Source: Prosapia bicincta (taxonomy: Eukaryota; Arthropoda; Insecta; Hemiptera; Cercopidae). From it: a stretch of DNA of 64,000 nucleotides. Below, in pieces: positions 11,279 to 20,618 of this stretch. The position numbers and the translations under genes were made by a program. The notes below the pieces were generated by a model. That model did not search any database, was not told the DNA's origin, and was given only the letters and a program-made list of their open reading frames with translations. Numbering within the stretch: the first letter of the stretch is position 1; the number at the start of each line of letters is the position of its first letter. The stretch covers positions 35,759,240 to 35,823,239 of the forward strand of contig JBAIZL010000008.1 in NCBI GenBank assembly GCA_036971475.1, given 5' to 3'.

Positions 11279-11666
11279 CAGTGGAACCCCCTCAAATCTG
11301 AACCCCAGAAATCCGAGCGCCCGCGAAATCTGAACATGATTTGATGAAAATCAAATTTTATAAAGTATCTAAAATTTAATGAAGTATGTATTGAAAGTTT
11401 ACTCCTTTCTGCCTCTCTTGTGTATACTATAAAAATACAGCCTCGTAAATTTTTTCATTCAGAGAAACTTTTGCGTGATGGTGTTGTTCCAAAGCCTTTT
11501 TTCACTTGTAGCACTGCAAAACTGTTCAATTTTTGATACAGAAATATGTAAAGAATGCTCTAATATTGTTTGCTAATAAAACAACGCACTTCTGTCAAAT
11601 GCAAAATACACAGTAAATCCGAACAGGCTATAGCAACAATTAGTTCAGATATGAGGGGTTCCACTG
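11279..11666. mobile_element. Pogo/Tigger-like MITE, 388 bp
   Basis: The left end CAGTGGAACCCCCTCA and right end TGAGGGGTTCCACTG are inverted and flanked by TA on both sides (11277-11278 and 11667-11668). The second motif (AATCTGAAC / GTTCAGAT) is also inverted. No transposase remains. The CAGT start and TA duplication fit the pogo/Tigger group of Tc1/mariner, which is also present as larger copies at 17.4-28.0 kb. Confidence 0.8.
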
Positions 11667-11955
11667 TAATTAGAGAACAACACTTTCTTAAACCTATAAA
11701 AAACTAGTATTACGATTTAGTACAGTTATTAAATGTTAAGAAAGGCCCTTGAAAATATGAGAAAATAAGCACATTCGTTGTGACTAATGGTTTTTAAACT
11801 ATAAAATTATTGCTAATATAATTTTGTTTTAATTTATCAATTTCTTTTTTGTTTAAAATAATAATTTGACTGGTGTTCAACAGAAACAAATATTTTTACT
11901 ACTTGAAGATATATTAGTGTTAAAATTGTAATCTTCTTAAATTCACTGATTAAAA

Positions 11956-12120
11956 TATAATTAAATAAATCGTAACTAAGTGAATACTTAAGAGTTTACT
12001 TGCTTACGTGTTTCGAAACAATTGTTCATTTTACAAAGCCAAGTCTCTACCGCTGTTTCAAAATGTGTCAGCAAGTAAATTCTAAAGTATTCACTTAGTT
12101 AAGATTTATTTAATAATATT
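11956..12120. mobile_element. Small palindromic MITE, hairpin family Q, copy 1
   Basis: The left arm (AACTAAGTGAATACTT, then TTTACTTGCTTAC) is inverted in the right arm (CAGCAAGTAAATTC, then AGTATTCACTTAGTTAAG). The spacer contains GTTTCGAAAC. A second member with the same arm sequence lies at 52060-52212. Confidence 0.65.
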
Positions 12121-12132
12121 TTATATTAGTAT

Positions 12133-12185
12133 GTTACACTTGCCTATAGTAGCACTAGGTTAAGTAAGTGCTACTACAGGTAATC
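12133..12185. mobile_element. Short fragment of hairpin family P
   Basis: ACACTTGCCTATAGTAGCAC is followed within a few bases by an inverted AAGTGCTACTACAGG. These are the outer motifs of family P with the centre deleted. Confidence 0.55.
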
Positions 12186-12253
12186 TTAACATACTTTTGT
12201 ATGAAATGTTCATTAATTTACAGTTTTTCCCTACAAACAGAATTAACAGACAC

Positions 12254-12313
12254 TTTTATCATTCTTCTCTTGTATGATCCGCCATGCTTCCTTAATTTTG
12301 GTATTTGGACACA
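12254..12313 (-). CDS. TBC1D30: TBC1D30-like gene, short tail exon
   Basis: An excellent minus-strand acceptor (TTTTCTTCATTTTCAG) opens a frame reading CPNTKIKEAWRIIQEKNDKS in phase 1, as required by the preceding exon at 16810-16965. The basic W-R-x-I segment resembles a region of the vertebrate TBC1D30 tail as I remember it. The 3' border is unclear. A weak donor (AAAA|GTGTCT) gives 60 bp and keeps phase 1 into the 4472-4564 exon. If it is not used, the frame stops at TAA (12243-12245), making this an alternative last exon. Confidence 0.5.
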
Positions 12314-13635
12314 CTGAAAATGAAGAAAATTTGTGTTTAACCTCCATTCGTGTAATAATAAAAGTAAATAGTTTGAACCAAAATAACTCTTATGCTTTGA
12401 AAAGAAAAAGAAGGGGTGACAAGGATTTTCAGTTTTAAGCTTAATTTAATAAAAATTTCTTCATTGGACTTTAATAAAGAATTAATATTTCCATAAATCT
12501 TTTAAAAATTATTGTTTAAATATTACGCTCAATTTAAAAAATGTGTGATAATTTTGTATACAAGTGGAAATCGTGATGTATCTAAAAACTTTTACATCAT
12601 TATTACTGATGATATGATGATGTGAAGCAGAAAATATATAAAATAAACTTTAGGGATAAATCAAATGGAAGAATAATAATATCGTTTTATGGACCTCTAA
12701 TATTTTAATCATGTATCAAGCTCTCCAGATGGCCTTTTAGACACCAACAAAGATGGCAGACCACAATAGAAGTATAAAAGTATAGCAACTTTGCTCAACA
12801 AACTAACTCCATTGCCAGCCTTATTATACTTTATAGAATGGAAATTCTTGCTCAAGTAGGTGGCATTATCCCTCCTACAATGACAGTGTAGAGATTTTTT
12901 TTGTTATCTAGAATCCAGCACATTTTAAAAGTAAATAACCAGATAAAGTTAGTATGTTTAAAATAAAAAAAACAAACTGCTTGTGAAAAACGAGGTGAAA
13001 AACTGTATTTATAGGCATGTTTACAGCCACCTATTTCATTTTCACATATAATTTTCGAACTCTTATGGTAGAAGTAAAAATATTGGAGACCGTATCATGA
13101 TTTCTCAGAGCAATCTGTACACTCACAGATTCTATATTTTACTCTAAATTGATGATATTTCTTTTATTATTACTTAATTAGAGTTTTTATTTTGGTTTGT
13201 TTTGATACGGCATGTTTAGGTGGGCAACGCAACACATGTCAAAGTGTAGTAGGCTTTTCAGGAATGATGGAATCTACTATAACATTAGTAAATGCTATAG
13301 ATTCATCATTTTTTATTTGTTCATAATAAATGCTCCACTTATCAAATATTTTATTTTAATTACAAAAATTAAAATAAAAATTTTTAGTACCACTTCATCA
13401 TTTTATACTCACAGAGTAGTGCTAGCTATAGAGTGGCCATCATTATTATAGTCGGATCAATAAACCCTCTTTTATAAAACTATTATATTTTGTGCAAAGT
13501 GAAGATTTCATTTTTCATGCTTCTTTTTTTTGATGACTTTATCATTGTTTTCATGCAAAACACACTACAAGAGCTTATGCACAGCTTCATTACAGGATAA
13601 AATATGAACAAATAGTGATAACAGTGTCAAATCTC
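12314..13635. other. Intronic AT-rich stretch, nothing recognised
   Basis: No exon, array or transposon that I can support. The plus-strand frame at 13212-13451 is low-complexity. Confidence 0.5.
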
Positions 13636-13738
13636 TAATCACTTAAACAATAGTTTATGACTATCCGAACTTTATATTTAGTAAATTTGTTAAAACTTAC
13701 TGAGACAGAACGTTTTCAATCGCTATGAGCGATCTTCA

Positions 13739-13883
13739 TCAGTGTCTTCTGCTTGGAGATGTTGGGTCAAGCAGTGACGGTTTTAAAGGTAGGTTTTTGA
13801 TAGTATCAAAGAGTATGTGTGATATGTATTGGGTTTGTTCGTTTAATATGTTTGTACTTTGTGTTTTTGTGTGTCTGTAAATA
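13739..13883 (-). pseudogene. Penelope-like element, last 48 codons (family A)
   Basis: The minus-strand frame IYRHTKTQSTNILNEQTQ through KPSLLDPTSPSRRH is the C-terminal tail of the PLE protein. It matches, residue for residue in most places, the tails at 14160-14300 (plus) and about 55645-55740 (minus). It lacks the GIY-YIG and reverse transcriptase domains. The apparent upstream frame is just the complement of the neighbouring plus-strand copy. Confidence 0.75.
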
Positions 13884-13886
13884 TTT

Positions 13887-14300
13887 AGCATACACAAATG
13901 GATACAACACATTACCAACAACAAGGATAAACTACAAGCACCAGGCATATATAAACTGAACTGCGACGAATGTAACAAATTATACATTGGACAAACAGGT
14001 CGCAGCTTTAAACAAAGAGTAGAGGAACACAAACAGAACACCCACTCAACATTTTACAACCACATAAAAGAAACAGGACACAAATACACAGCCATTTACA
14101 ATAACTTAGAAATCCTACACATCAACAAAAAAAGATCACATCTCAACACACAGAACAATATGAAATTTACAGACACACAAAGTACAAACATATTAAACGA
14201 ACAAACACAGTACAAATCACACATACTCTTTGATACTATCGAAAACCTACCTTTAAAACCATCACCGCTTGACCCAACATCTCCAAGCAGAAGACATTGA
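13887..14300 (+). pseudogene. Penelope-like element GIY-YIG endonuclease end (family A)
   Basis: The frame is open for 138 codons to TGA at 14298. It contains APGIYKLNCDECNKLYIGQT (GIY...YIG with the paired cysteines), SFKQRVEEH with the conserved Arg/Glu region, and HIKETGHKY. In Penelope-like retroelements this domain follows the reverse transcriptase and cleaves the target. Only this C-terminal part is present. A short compensated frameshift replaces the usual LEQYEIYRHTK with a different sequence near 14150-14175. The TGA overlaps the TGATGA of the downstream hammerhead-like motif. Confidence 0.85.
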
Positions 14301-14342
14301 TGAAGATCGGTACATAGCGATCGAAAACGTTCTGTCTCAGTA
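14290..14342 (+). ncRNA. Hammerhead-like motif at the Penelope-like element 3' end
   Basis: TTGATGA is followed by a GATCG...CGATC stem, GAAAACG and TTCTGTC. Hammerhead ribozymes have CTGATGA, stem II and GAAAC, and are known from Penelope-like elements. The sister copy on the minus strand (13690-13745) reads CTGATGA exactly. Both have an extra A after TGATGA and in GAAAA, so activity is doubtful. Confidence 0.35.
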
Positions 14343-14560
14343 AGTTTTAACAAATTTACTAAATTTAAAGTTCAGATATTCATAAACTATTGTTTAAGTG
14401 ATTAATAAGATTCACCGAACATAATGGACTACAAACGATCAAAAACGTTCTGTCGCAGTAAGTTTTAACAAATTTACAAAATTTAAAGTTCGGATAGTCA
14501 TAAACTATTGTTTAAGTGATTAATAAGATTCACCGAACGTAGTGGACTACAAAATTGAAA

Positions 14561-15189
14561 AATAATCTTCAATTAAAATGAAGAACATGAGCTACACAGG
14601 GAATTTATACAACAGTATTAGTGTCAACATTTATAAAAAACTCTCCCACTTTCCTCCACACCAAATTTAATGACATACTACTGCAGATGTACAACTAAAT
14701 ATCCATAGGTGAGAGGTAGGGATAGGTTACAGAAACCGACAGTTAAGGAGATATCTCATTATACTGCGGAGAGTTCATCTGACTGATGTGAAGGGCTCCG
14801 TGGGTGTTATCTACGCCACTATTTAAAAACCATTTAAATTAGTAGTTTCATTCCAAAATTTCGATCCAACTGAATAGACCCTGACTTTCAATTGAATATT
14901 ATGCTATAAAGTTCTTGTAGTTCTTAGATATAGATAGTATTGAGTTGATATTATTTTCAAAAGTTAGGATTCTAAATACGTAAAAAGATTCTCACTAAAG
15001 AAGACACAATATTCAAAAAGCTTTATTTAATTTCTGTGGTATTCGCCACAGTGTATAACGTTTTAACTACACCGAGCCACACTCATGGTCCTTCTTAAAA
15101 CTAGATACTAACTGATTTTTATAAAGAAATTTATACAATAAATACTAAGAAAAAATCAAGCTTCTTGAATTTTATTGTCCATTACGTTC
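14561..15189. other. Intronic sequence, nothing recognised
   Basis: No supported coding or repeat structure apart from weak similarity of the flanks to PLE tail sequence. Confidence 0.45.
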
Positions 15190-15446
15190 GGCGATTCTTA
15201 TTAATCACTTAAACAATAGTTTATGACTATCAAACTTTAAATTTAGTAAATTTATTAAAACTCACTGAGACAGAACATTTTTGATCTCTATGTACTGATC
15301 TTCATCAATGTCTTCCGATGAAATTGATGAAGACACTGTTGAAGATCGGCACATAGCGATCAAAATCGTTCTGTCTCAATAAGTTTAAATAAATTTACTA
15401 AATTTAAAGTTGGGATAGTCATAAACTATTGTTTAAGTGATTAAAA
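15190..15446. mobile_element. Hairpin of two Penelope-like termini without coding sequence
   Basis: AATCACTTAAACAATAGTTT at the left is mirrored by AAACTATTGTTTAAGTGATT at the right. In between, the CTGAGACAGAAC / GTTCTGTCTCA and GATCTTCATCAATG / TTGATGAAG blocks are also inverted, meeting near 15325. It is the same family A terminus as at 13.6-14.5 kb, but with the coding segment gone. Confidence 0.8.
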
Positions 15447-16100
15447 ATCAAGCTTGATTTTACAATGCTCGGCTCACAAGAACAAAATTTGCAACATTTA
15501 AATCAGAGTTCGTCATTGCAAAGTGGCTTCACACTACATGAACAAATGAACTTTTGCAAAAGGTACACTGGCTGCTTTGTCTACTTTTGTGTTCTTGAAT
15601 GTACTACAATGATCAGGCATGCAGTAAAACTGAACCCTGCTAATGGACACAAAGTATATTGAGCATTGGTAGCCTGAAGAATGTGTTTGGAGTAGGAATG
15701 AATGAGATAATGCAGATATGTAGTTTCAATTATGATTTTGAAAATGACAAACATTTGTCTGTAAGAGCACTACAGACTGAGGGAAATTTGTAGGTGTGTG
15801 AGTGTCCTGACAAATAAAATACCCTTGCAAAAATCATTTTCACACTATCTGGGAAAATAATCTCACTTTGGTAGGTTTCTTAGATTTGTAAATACCTCTG
15901 ACTGTGAGTAACAGAAGGAGTCTTGTGTTTATACATAACTGGACAAAGAAAAATCAAAATGTGTCATTTTTATTATCCATGAAGAAAGATACCGTGTTGA
16001 ACGTATTAGACGTTTAGTTTCAATCCAGATTGATAAGTATATGTGGGTAGAATTGATATGTTAAACATTATCGCGGATTGTCATAATGTTCAAGGGATTT
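15447..16100. other. Unassigned sequence between Penelope-like pieces
   Basis: The region holds a 65-codon plus-strand frame at 15465-15662 with no motif I recognise. It could be decayed transposon or intron. Confidence 0.35.
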
Positions 16101-16225
16101 ATAAGAATTATATTAATCACTTAAACACTAGTTTATGACTATCCGAACTTTAAATTTAAAGTTAAGTTAAATTTAAGTGATTAATAAGATTCACCAAACG
16201 TAATGGACTACAAAATTCAAGAATT
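16100..16225. mobile_element. Collapsed Penelope-like terminal hairpin (family A)
   Basis: TTAATCACTTAAACACTAG and TTTATGACTATCCGAAC are followed almost at once by AAATTTAAGTGATTAATAAG and CACCAAACGTAATGGACTAC. These are the outer parts of the family A inverted pair with the interior deleted. Confidence 0.65.
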
Positions 16226-16809
16226 TATAAGAAGCTATCCAGGTTGGTTTTGGAGATAAAAAATATTTGTACATGAAATGCAAAAAAGACGAGTCTCCAT
16301 TCTCAGCAATGAGACTAGAAATTGGGCTTGATCTGAAAACAAAATTTTTTTTTCAGTTTTCAGGAATAATGTTTAAGACCTCTACTGTCTGAAAGCTGAG
16401 ATAAAAAAAATTAAGTGAGATCTACCTGGAATTTCTACAATGGTATATCAAACACCAAGAAAAAACTCTATGCGATTAAAATGATTCTTGTACTATAAAC
16501 TTGGATTAGAACCAAAATAAAAATTACAACATTGGTTTCTTGATTGAAAAAGTCTTCAATGAAAACCTCAAAATGTTTTCAGGAAAGCATAAAATAAACT
16601 CTAATAAAAGGGCTACAAATATAAAACTCTTTTGTACTAATATGAAGCACAATTCAATAACATATTCAGACTGTTCTATTCGTCAACTGGTTAACACTCA
16701 CAGAGGAAGAGCTTTAACCAGTTTTAACTATGTAATTATGAAATGATCAATATAATTAAACCCTATATCTATAATATAAAGGGACCAATCAGTAAAATAA
16801 ATACCCTAC
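16226..16809. other. Intronic sequence, nothing recognised
   Basis: AT-rich, with only short frames. The frame at 16540-16746 has no recognisable motif. Confidence 0.4.
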
Positions 16810-16965
16810 CTGGAGTAATTTTGGGTTTAGATGGTGGGGGTATTGAGCCTTGTGGAGGACCTAGCCTTCTGCCTTTATTGTTGACCAGTGCACATTTCCC
16901 CAAAAGTAAATGGTTCATTGCGGGAGATGTTGTCGGTCCAACCAGGGTTTGGCCTCCACAAGCAG
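16810..16965 (-). CDS. TBC1D30: TBC1D30-like gene, Pro-rich exon with a conserved NHLLLGK block
   Basis: This minus-strand exon lies between acceptor TTAATTCTGCAG and donor CCAG|GTAGGG. It is 156 bp, phase 1 to phase 1. It encodes ACGGQTLVGPTTSPAMNHLL, then LGKCALVNNKGRRLGPPQ, and ends in a proline-rich stretch. From memory, vertebrate TBC1D30 has a very similar SSPVINHLLLGK block after its coiled region, which is the best sequence evidence for this exon. It joins the exon at 30694-30849 without a frame break. The intervening intron holds the nested transposons at 17.2-28.1 kb. Confidence 0.8.
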
Positions 16966-17227
16966 CTGCAGAATTAACTCAATTAAACTACAGAATACAT
17001 AATACAACTTACATGTTTACACATCAATAACTACACTGCACTGAAATGTTAAGATTTTAGTAACCAGTTTTTTTTTTGTTTTGGGAAAGAAAGTATATAT
17101 TATTTGATGTACTCTGAAAAAATTGTAAACAATTTGCCAGTGTTCAAAGATGTATAACAAGGAATTATTATAATTATATTATTTGATTCCAACTTCACTA
17201 GAGCTACTAGTTTTCTGCTAAAACACT

Positions 17228-17416
17228 TGAATATATATATATATTAGTTAGTACACTTGCCTACAGTAGTACTTACTTTTTTTATTAAAGAAAACACCCA
17301 TTTCTAGAGATGTGTCCCCTTGTCAACTCAGACTGTAACTTCATGATCTCAGAGTTACAGTCTGAATTGTCATCTCCCAAAATGATTGTCTTCGATAATC
17401 CAAAAATTAAGTACTA
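17228..17416. mobile_element. Hairpin family P, copy 2, left part (split by Tigger 1)
   Basis: ACACTTGCCTACAGTAGTAC, GAGATGTGTCCCCTTGTCAA and the central palindrome around GATCTCAGAGTTACAG are present. The motif run stops at AAGTACTA, where Tigger 1 begins after TA. The remaining arm (AAGTGTAACATATTATTATA, TTTTAGTACTATATTTAG) resumes at 28033. Confidence 0.75.
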
Positions 17417-17755
17417 CAGTACAGTCTTACTAATCTGGACTTGATTTGATGAAAGTCCAGATTAGACGGAAAAAGCCAAACAAATGTATACAATATGTTT
17501 TAGGCAGGGAAACATTTTGAAATTGTAGTTTTAGTGAAATTGAGGCCTAAATATAGCTTACAGTACAGTATTTCATAGCTTATTTAGCAAATAATCCTGT
17601 AATTGTAACAGCAAAGGTATGATATGAATAAATATCAAAGCATCTTTCTCGTTGAATAAATGTATTCACATAAAGTTATTTACACTATACTGTATAAACG
17701 CACAAAAAACTCAAACGAAAATGAAACTGAAACAAAAATAAACTTTAAAAAAAAC

Positions 17756-18769
17756 TTAGTGAAAAAAGTTTGTAATGTTCTTTTGTTTTAACGATGAATG
17801 ACGTCGTTTCACAGTACGATCTCGTAGGCGTTTCAAGGTCAGTAGCTCCGCAGTTAACATATCACTTTGTTTCTCAAAGTAGGTCATCAACCCCTCCAGC
17901 ATTGCAGCCACCTCATCATGAGTTGGGCTGACCAGTTCATCTGTGTAGTCTTCCTCATCCGAGCTGTCATTTTCTGCGTTTGCAGTACACCACGATGATT
18001 TTGTCCTCGTTGACCACTTGATGACCAATGTCATTATCACTGATAATCCACTCGGAAATATCAGTGTCTTTCAACTCGGCACAACCCTCCAATTGTTGAA
18101 AAATCTGAACAAATTCAGCGTCGTCATTAATAGGTTGACTGTCGGTTTTTTCACTTTCCTGTGGCATTTCAAGCCACAATTTTTTTCCAGCTCTTCTGGA
18201 GTGTAGATGGTTGAATTTCCTCCCACGATTCTGCAGCCATATAAATGACATCCTTATAGTCACTTTTTTAAGAATTTCAATAAATTATGTAGCTGGATCT
18301 CCTTGTTGTTGTTCCAAAAGCGATAAAATTAACTTTTTCCTATATCGCCGTTTTATAGCCTCTATCACGCCCTGGTCCATCGGCTGAATGAGAGCCGTGA
18401 CGTTAGTAGGAAGAAATTTAATAAAAATGTCACCATGATGGGTGACATGATGGGAGAAAAATAATTCTTCTTCATTTGGGTGGCATGGGGCATTATCAAT
18501 TAGTAAAACCGCTTTACGAGAAAGTTTTTTTTTCTCTTTTAAAAACTTTTCTGTTGTTGGAACAAAGTTTTCAAAAAACCTGTCCTTAAAAAATTTGACT
18601 GTTCATCCACGCTGATTTTTGGAACTTGTATTGGCCTGTAGAACACTTAAATTTACATTTTTAAAAACCCTAGGCTTTGCGGATTTCCTTATCACCAAAA
18701 GTGAAAAAAATTTTAGATCGCCAGAAGCATTACTGCAGGGCAGCAAAGTTCTTTCTTAACTTTATGGCC
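17756..18769 (-). pseudogene. Tigger 1 transposase, C-terminal part
   Basis: Reading the minus strand downward from 18769: VFKNVNLSVLQ, then LLIDNAPCHPNEEE (catalytic Asp-Asn of the DDE domain), FLPTNVTALIQPMDQGVIEA (third acidic region) and a Glu-rich tail ending RRHSSLKQKNITNFF near 17760. These are signatures of the pogo/Tigger/jerky DDE superfamily. Stops and frameshifts break it into several frames. The copy closely matches Tigger 2 (24301-26710). The break at 18769 is the LINE insertion point. Confidence 0.85.
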
Positions 18770-19264
18770 CCCGCAAGGGGGTGCAGACTATCCGCACCTA
18801 CGAGGGATTTGGCGTCCCTCGCGGTACCCTAGCCTAACACTACACCACTCACAAAGCCCACACACACACACTCACACGTGCACATATACACATACACTAA
18901 CATCTTTACTTAGGGAATTTGACTGGTCAGAACCGTTGCGCGTTGGGAGTGCTGAAAGGTCCAGAGCTTGACTAACTCTGGTCTGGGACGCTGCTGTGAG
19001 CTTGCTCTGCCGAAGACGTATGCGCGGTTGCTGGTCCGCTAGCCACTTCGGTCCTTGGTCAGGGAGTGTCCGCGGTGCACAGGTGTCGGAGCCTGTGCAC
19101 AGTATTACGAGTTCTCGACTGATGTCCATCCAGTCGAGCTAAGGAGGAAACTATGGGCCCCAGAGTTCCGGGGGTTGGAAATGATCGAAAGTGATCCATG
19201 GGTGTACCCGTTCTCATAGTCTCGCCCGTAACGCCTGACACGATGGTTAGCTTAAATAAAATTT

Positions 19265-20618
19265 ATGGATAACCAACAAAAGTCCAACCAACCAACCAAC
19301 CAGAGTAATGTGAAGAGGCGTCGTGAGGTTTCTCCGAAGATGCCTAGTGCAGTAATTGAGACGAGGAAAGAAATAAATGTAGCATCACCCAAACTACCGC
19401 CTAAATTTTTAATTGTTTCATGCACAGAAGAAGGAAAAGATCTTTCGAAAGTATCGCCTTTTTTGATTCATAAGGCTAACTGGATGTGCAGCAGGATCTG
19501 TCTCTTCCATAAGGAAGTTACGGAATGGAACACTGCTGTTAGAAACAAGTAGTTCGAAGCAGTCACAATACCTGCTGAAAATGACCTCCTTCTTTAATCA
19601 GGTCAAGGTTTCGGTGGCCCCCCACAAAACCTTGAACTCATCAAGGGGAGTAATATCATGCAGAGATCTTTTGTATGTCCGTGAGGACGAAATAAAATCT
19701 GAACTGGAATCGGAAGGTGTTACAGAAGTCGTACGAATTATGAGGATGGAAAACGGTCAGAGAGTTCCAACAACATCATTAATCCTGACATTCGGGAAAC
19801 CATCTATCCCGGAATATTTATATGCTGGCTATCAACGGCTTCCTGTTAGGCCCTATGTTCCCAATCCACGGCGGTGCTTTAAATGCCAACGTTTTGGACA
19901 CGTCAGCTCTTCTTGCTCCAAGCCAGAGGTATGCGGACAGTGCGCATCTGAAGGCCATGTAGAAAAGGTTTGCACAAGTACTCCAAAATGCCCAAACTGT
20001 GCTGGTGATCACCCTGCTCGCTCCTTTAACTGCCCAAAGTTCAAGGAGGAGAAAGCGATCCTCAGCATAATGGCAAAGGATAAAACATCTTTCCACGAAG
20101 CAAAAAAGAAGTTCAAGTCAACTCAACCTAGACTTGAAACAAAATCTTATGCCTCAGCTACCACCACTGAAAAGTTGTGTTCAAACTGTGTTGAGCTAAA
20201 TAAAAAAATTGAACTTCTCACTGAGCAAGTTAATCAGTTATTAGCATTAGTGACTAAAAACATGGTTTCCAACTCAAAGACTAATGTTGAATGTGCGGAA
20301 ACATCTCCATTGCCAGTTACCTCTGTGAAAATTAAAAGAAATAAGACACTATTAGAGACAAGTGCGAAAAACGTTAAAACTCCTAATACGAGTAATAAAA
20401 ATAATAACAAAGCTGCACCTGTGAAAGTAGGTGTAAAATCACAAGCGACTCAAAAGCGGACCATTTCAAACTCCTCTTCTGAGTCAAAAAACTCTTCAGA
20501 TTCCACCACTACAATAGTGGTGATGGAATCTGATGACTCTCTGCCTGGAACGTCCAACATTCCAGGCCAGCAAATTTGCAATGACAGCAACGAGAGCCAG
20601 GTGAATCCATTTCACTAA
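19265..20618 (+). pseudogene. LINE ORF1, zinc-knuckle gag-like protein (one frameshift)
   Basis: The frame begins MDNQQKSNQPTNQ and runs open to about 19490, then must shift to continue from 19530 as SSSKQSQYLLKMTSFFNQVK. Next is an RRM-like region (GVISCRDLLYVREDEI) followed by three zinc knuckles: CFKCQRFGHVSSSC, CGQCASEGHVEKVC and CPNCAGDHPARSFNC (about 19870-20030). A Lys/Ser-rich tail ends at 20618. Such ORF1 proteins bind the element RNA and form the particle used in target-primed reverse transcription. The single frameshift near 19490 disables this copy. The next ORF starts 6 bp downstream. Confidence 0.85.

Larger units (their letters stand above)
13636..14560. mobile_element. Inverted pair of Penelope-like element (family A) 3' ends
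   Basis: Two 3' ends of one PLE family meet head to head. The left (13636-13883) is on the minus strand and the right (13887-14390) on the plus strand. Each carries the C-terminal codons, a GATCGC/GCGATC stem with GAAAA, TTCTGTCTCAGTAAG, then TTTAACAAATTTAC and TTTATGACTATCCGAAC (or its complement), and ends near TTAATCACTTAAAC. On the right, a partial second terminus follows in tandem (14440-14545), with CACCGAACGTAGTGGACTAC. Together they make a hairpin of more than 600 bp around a GIY-YIG coding segment. Confidence 0.8.
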
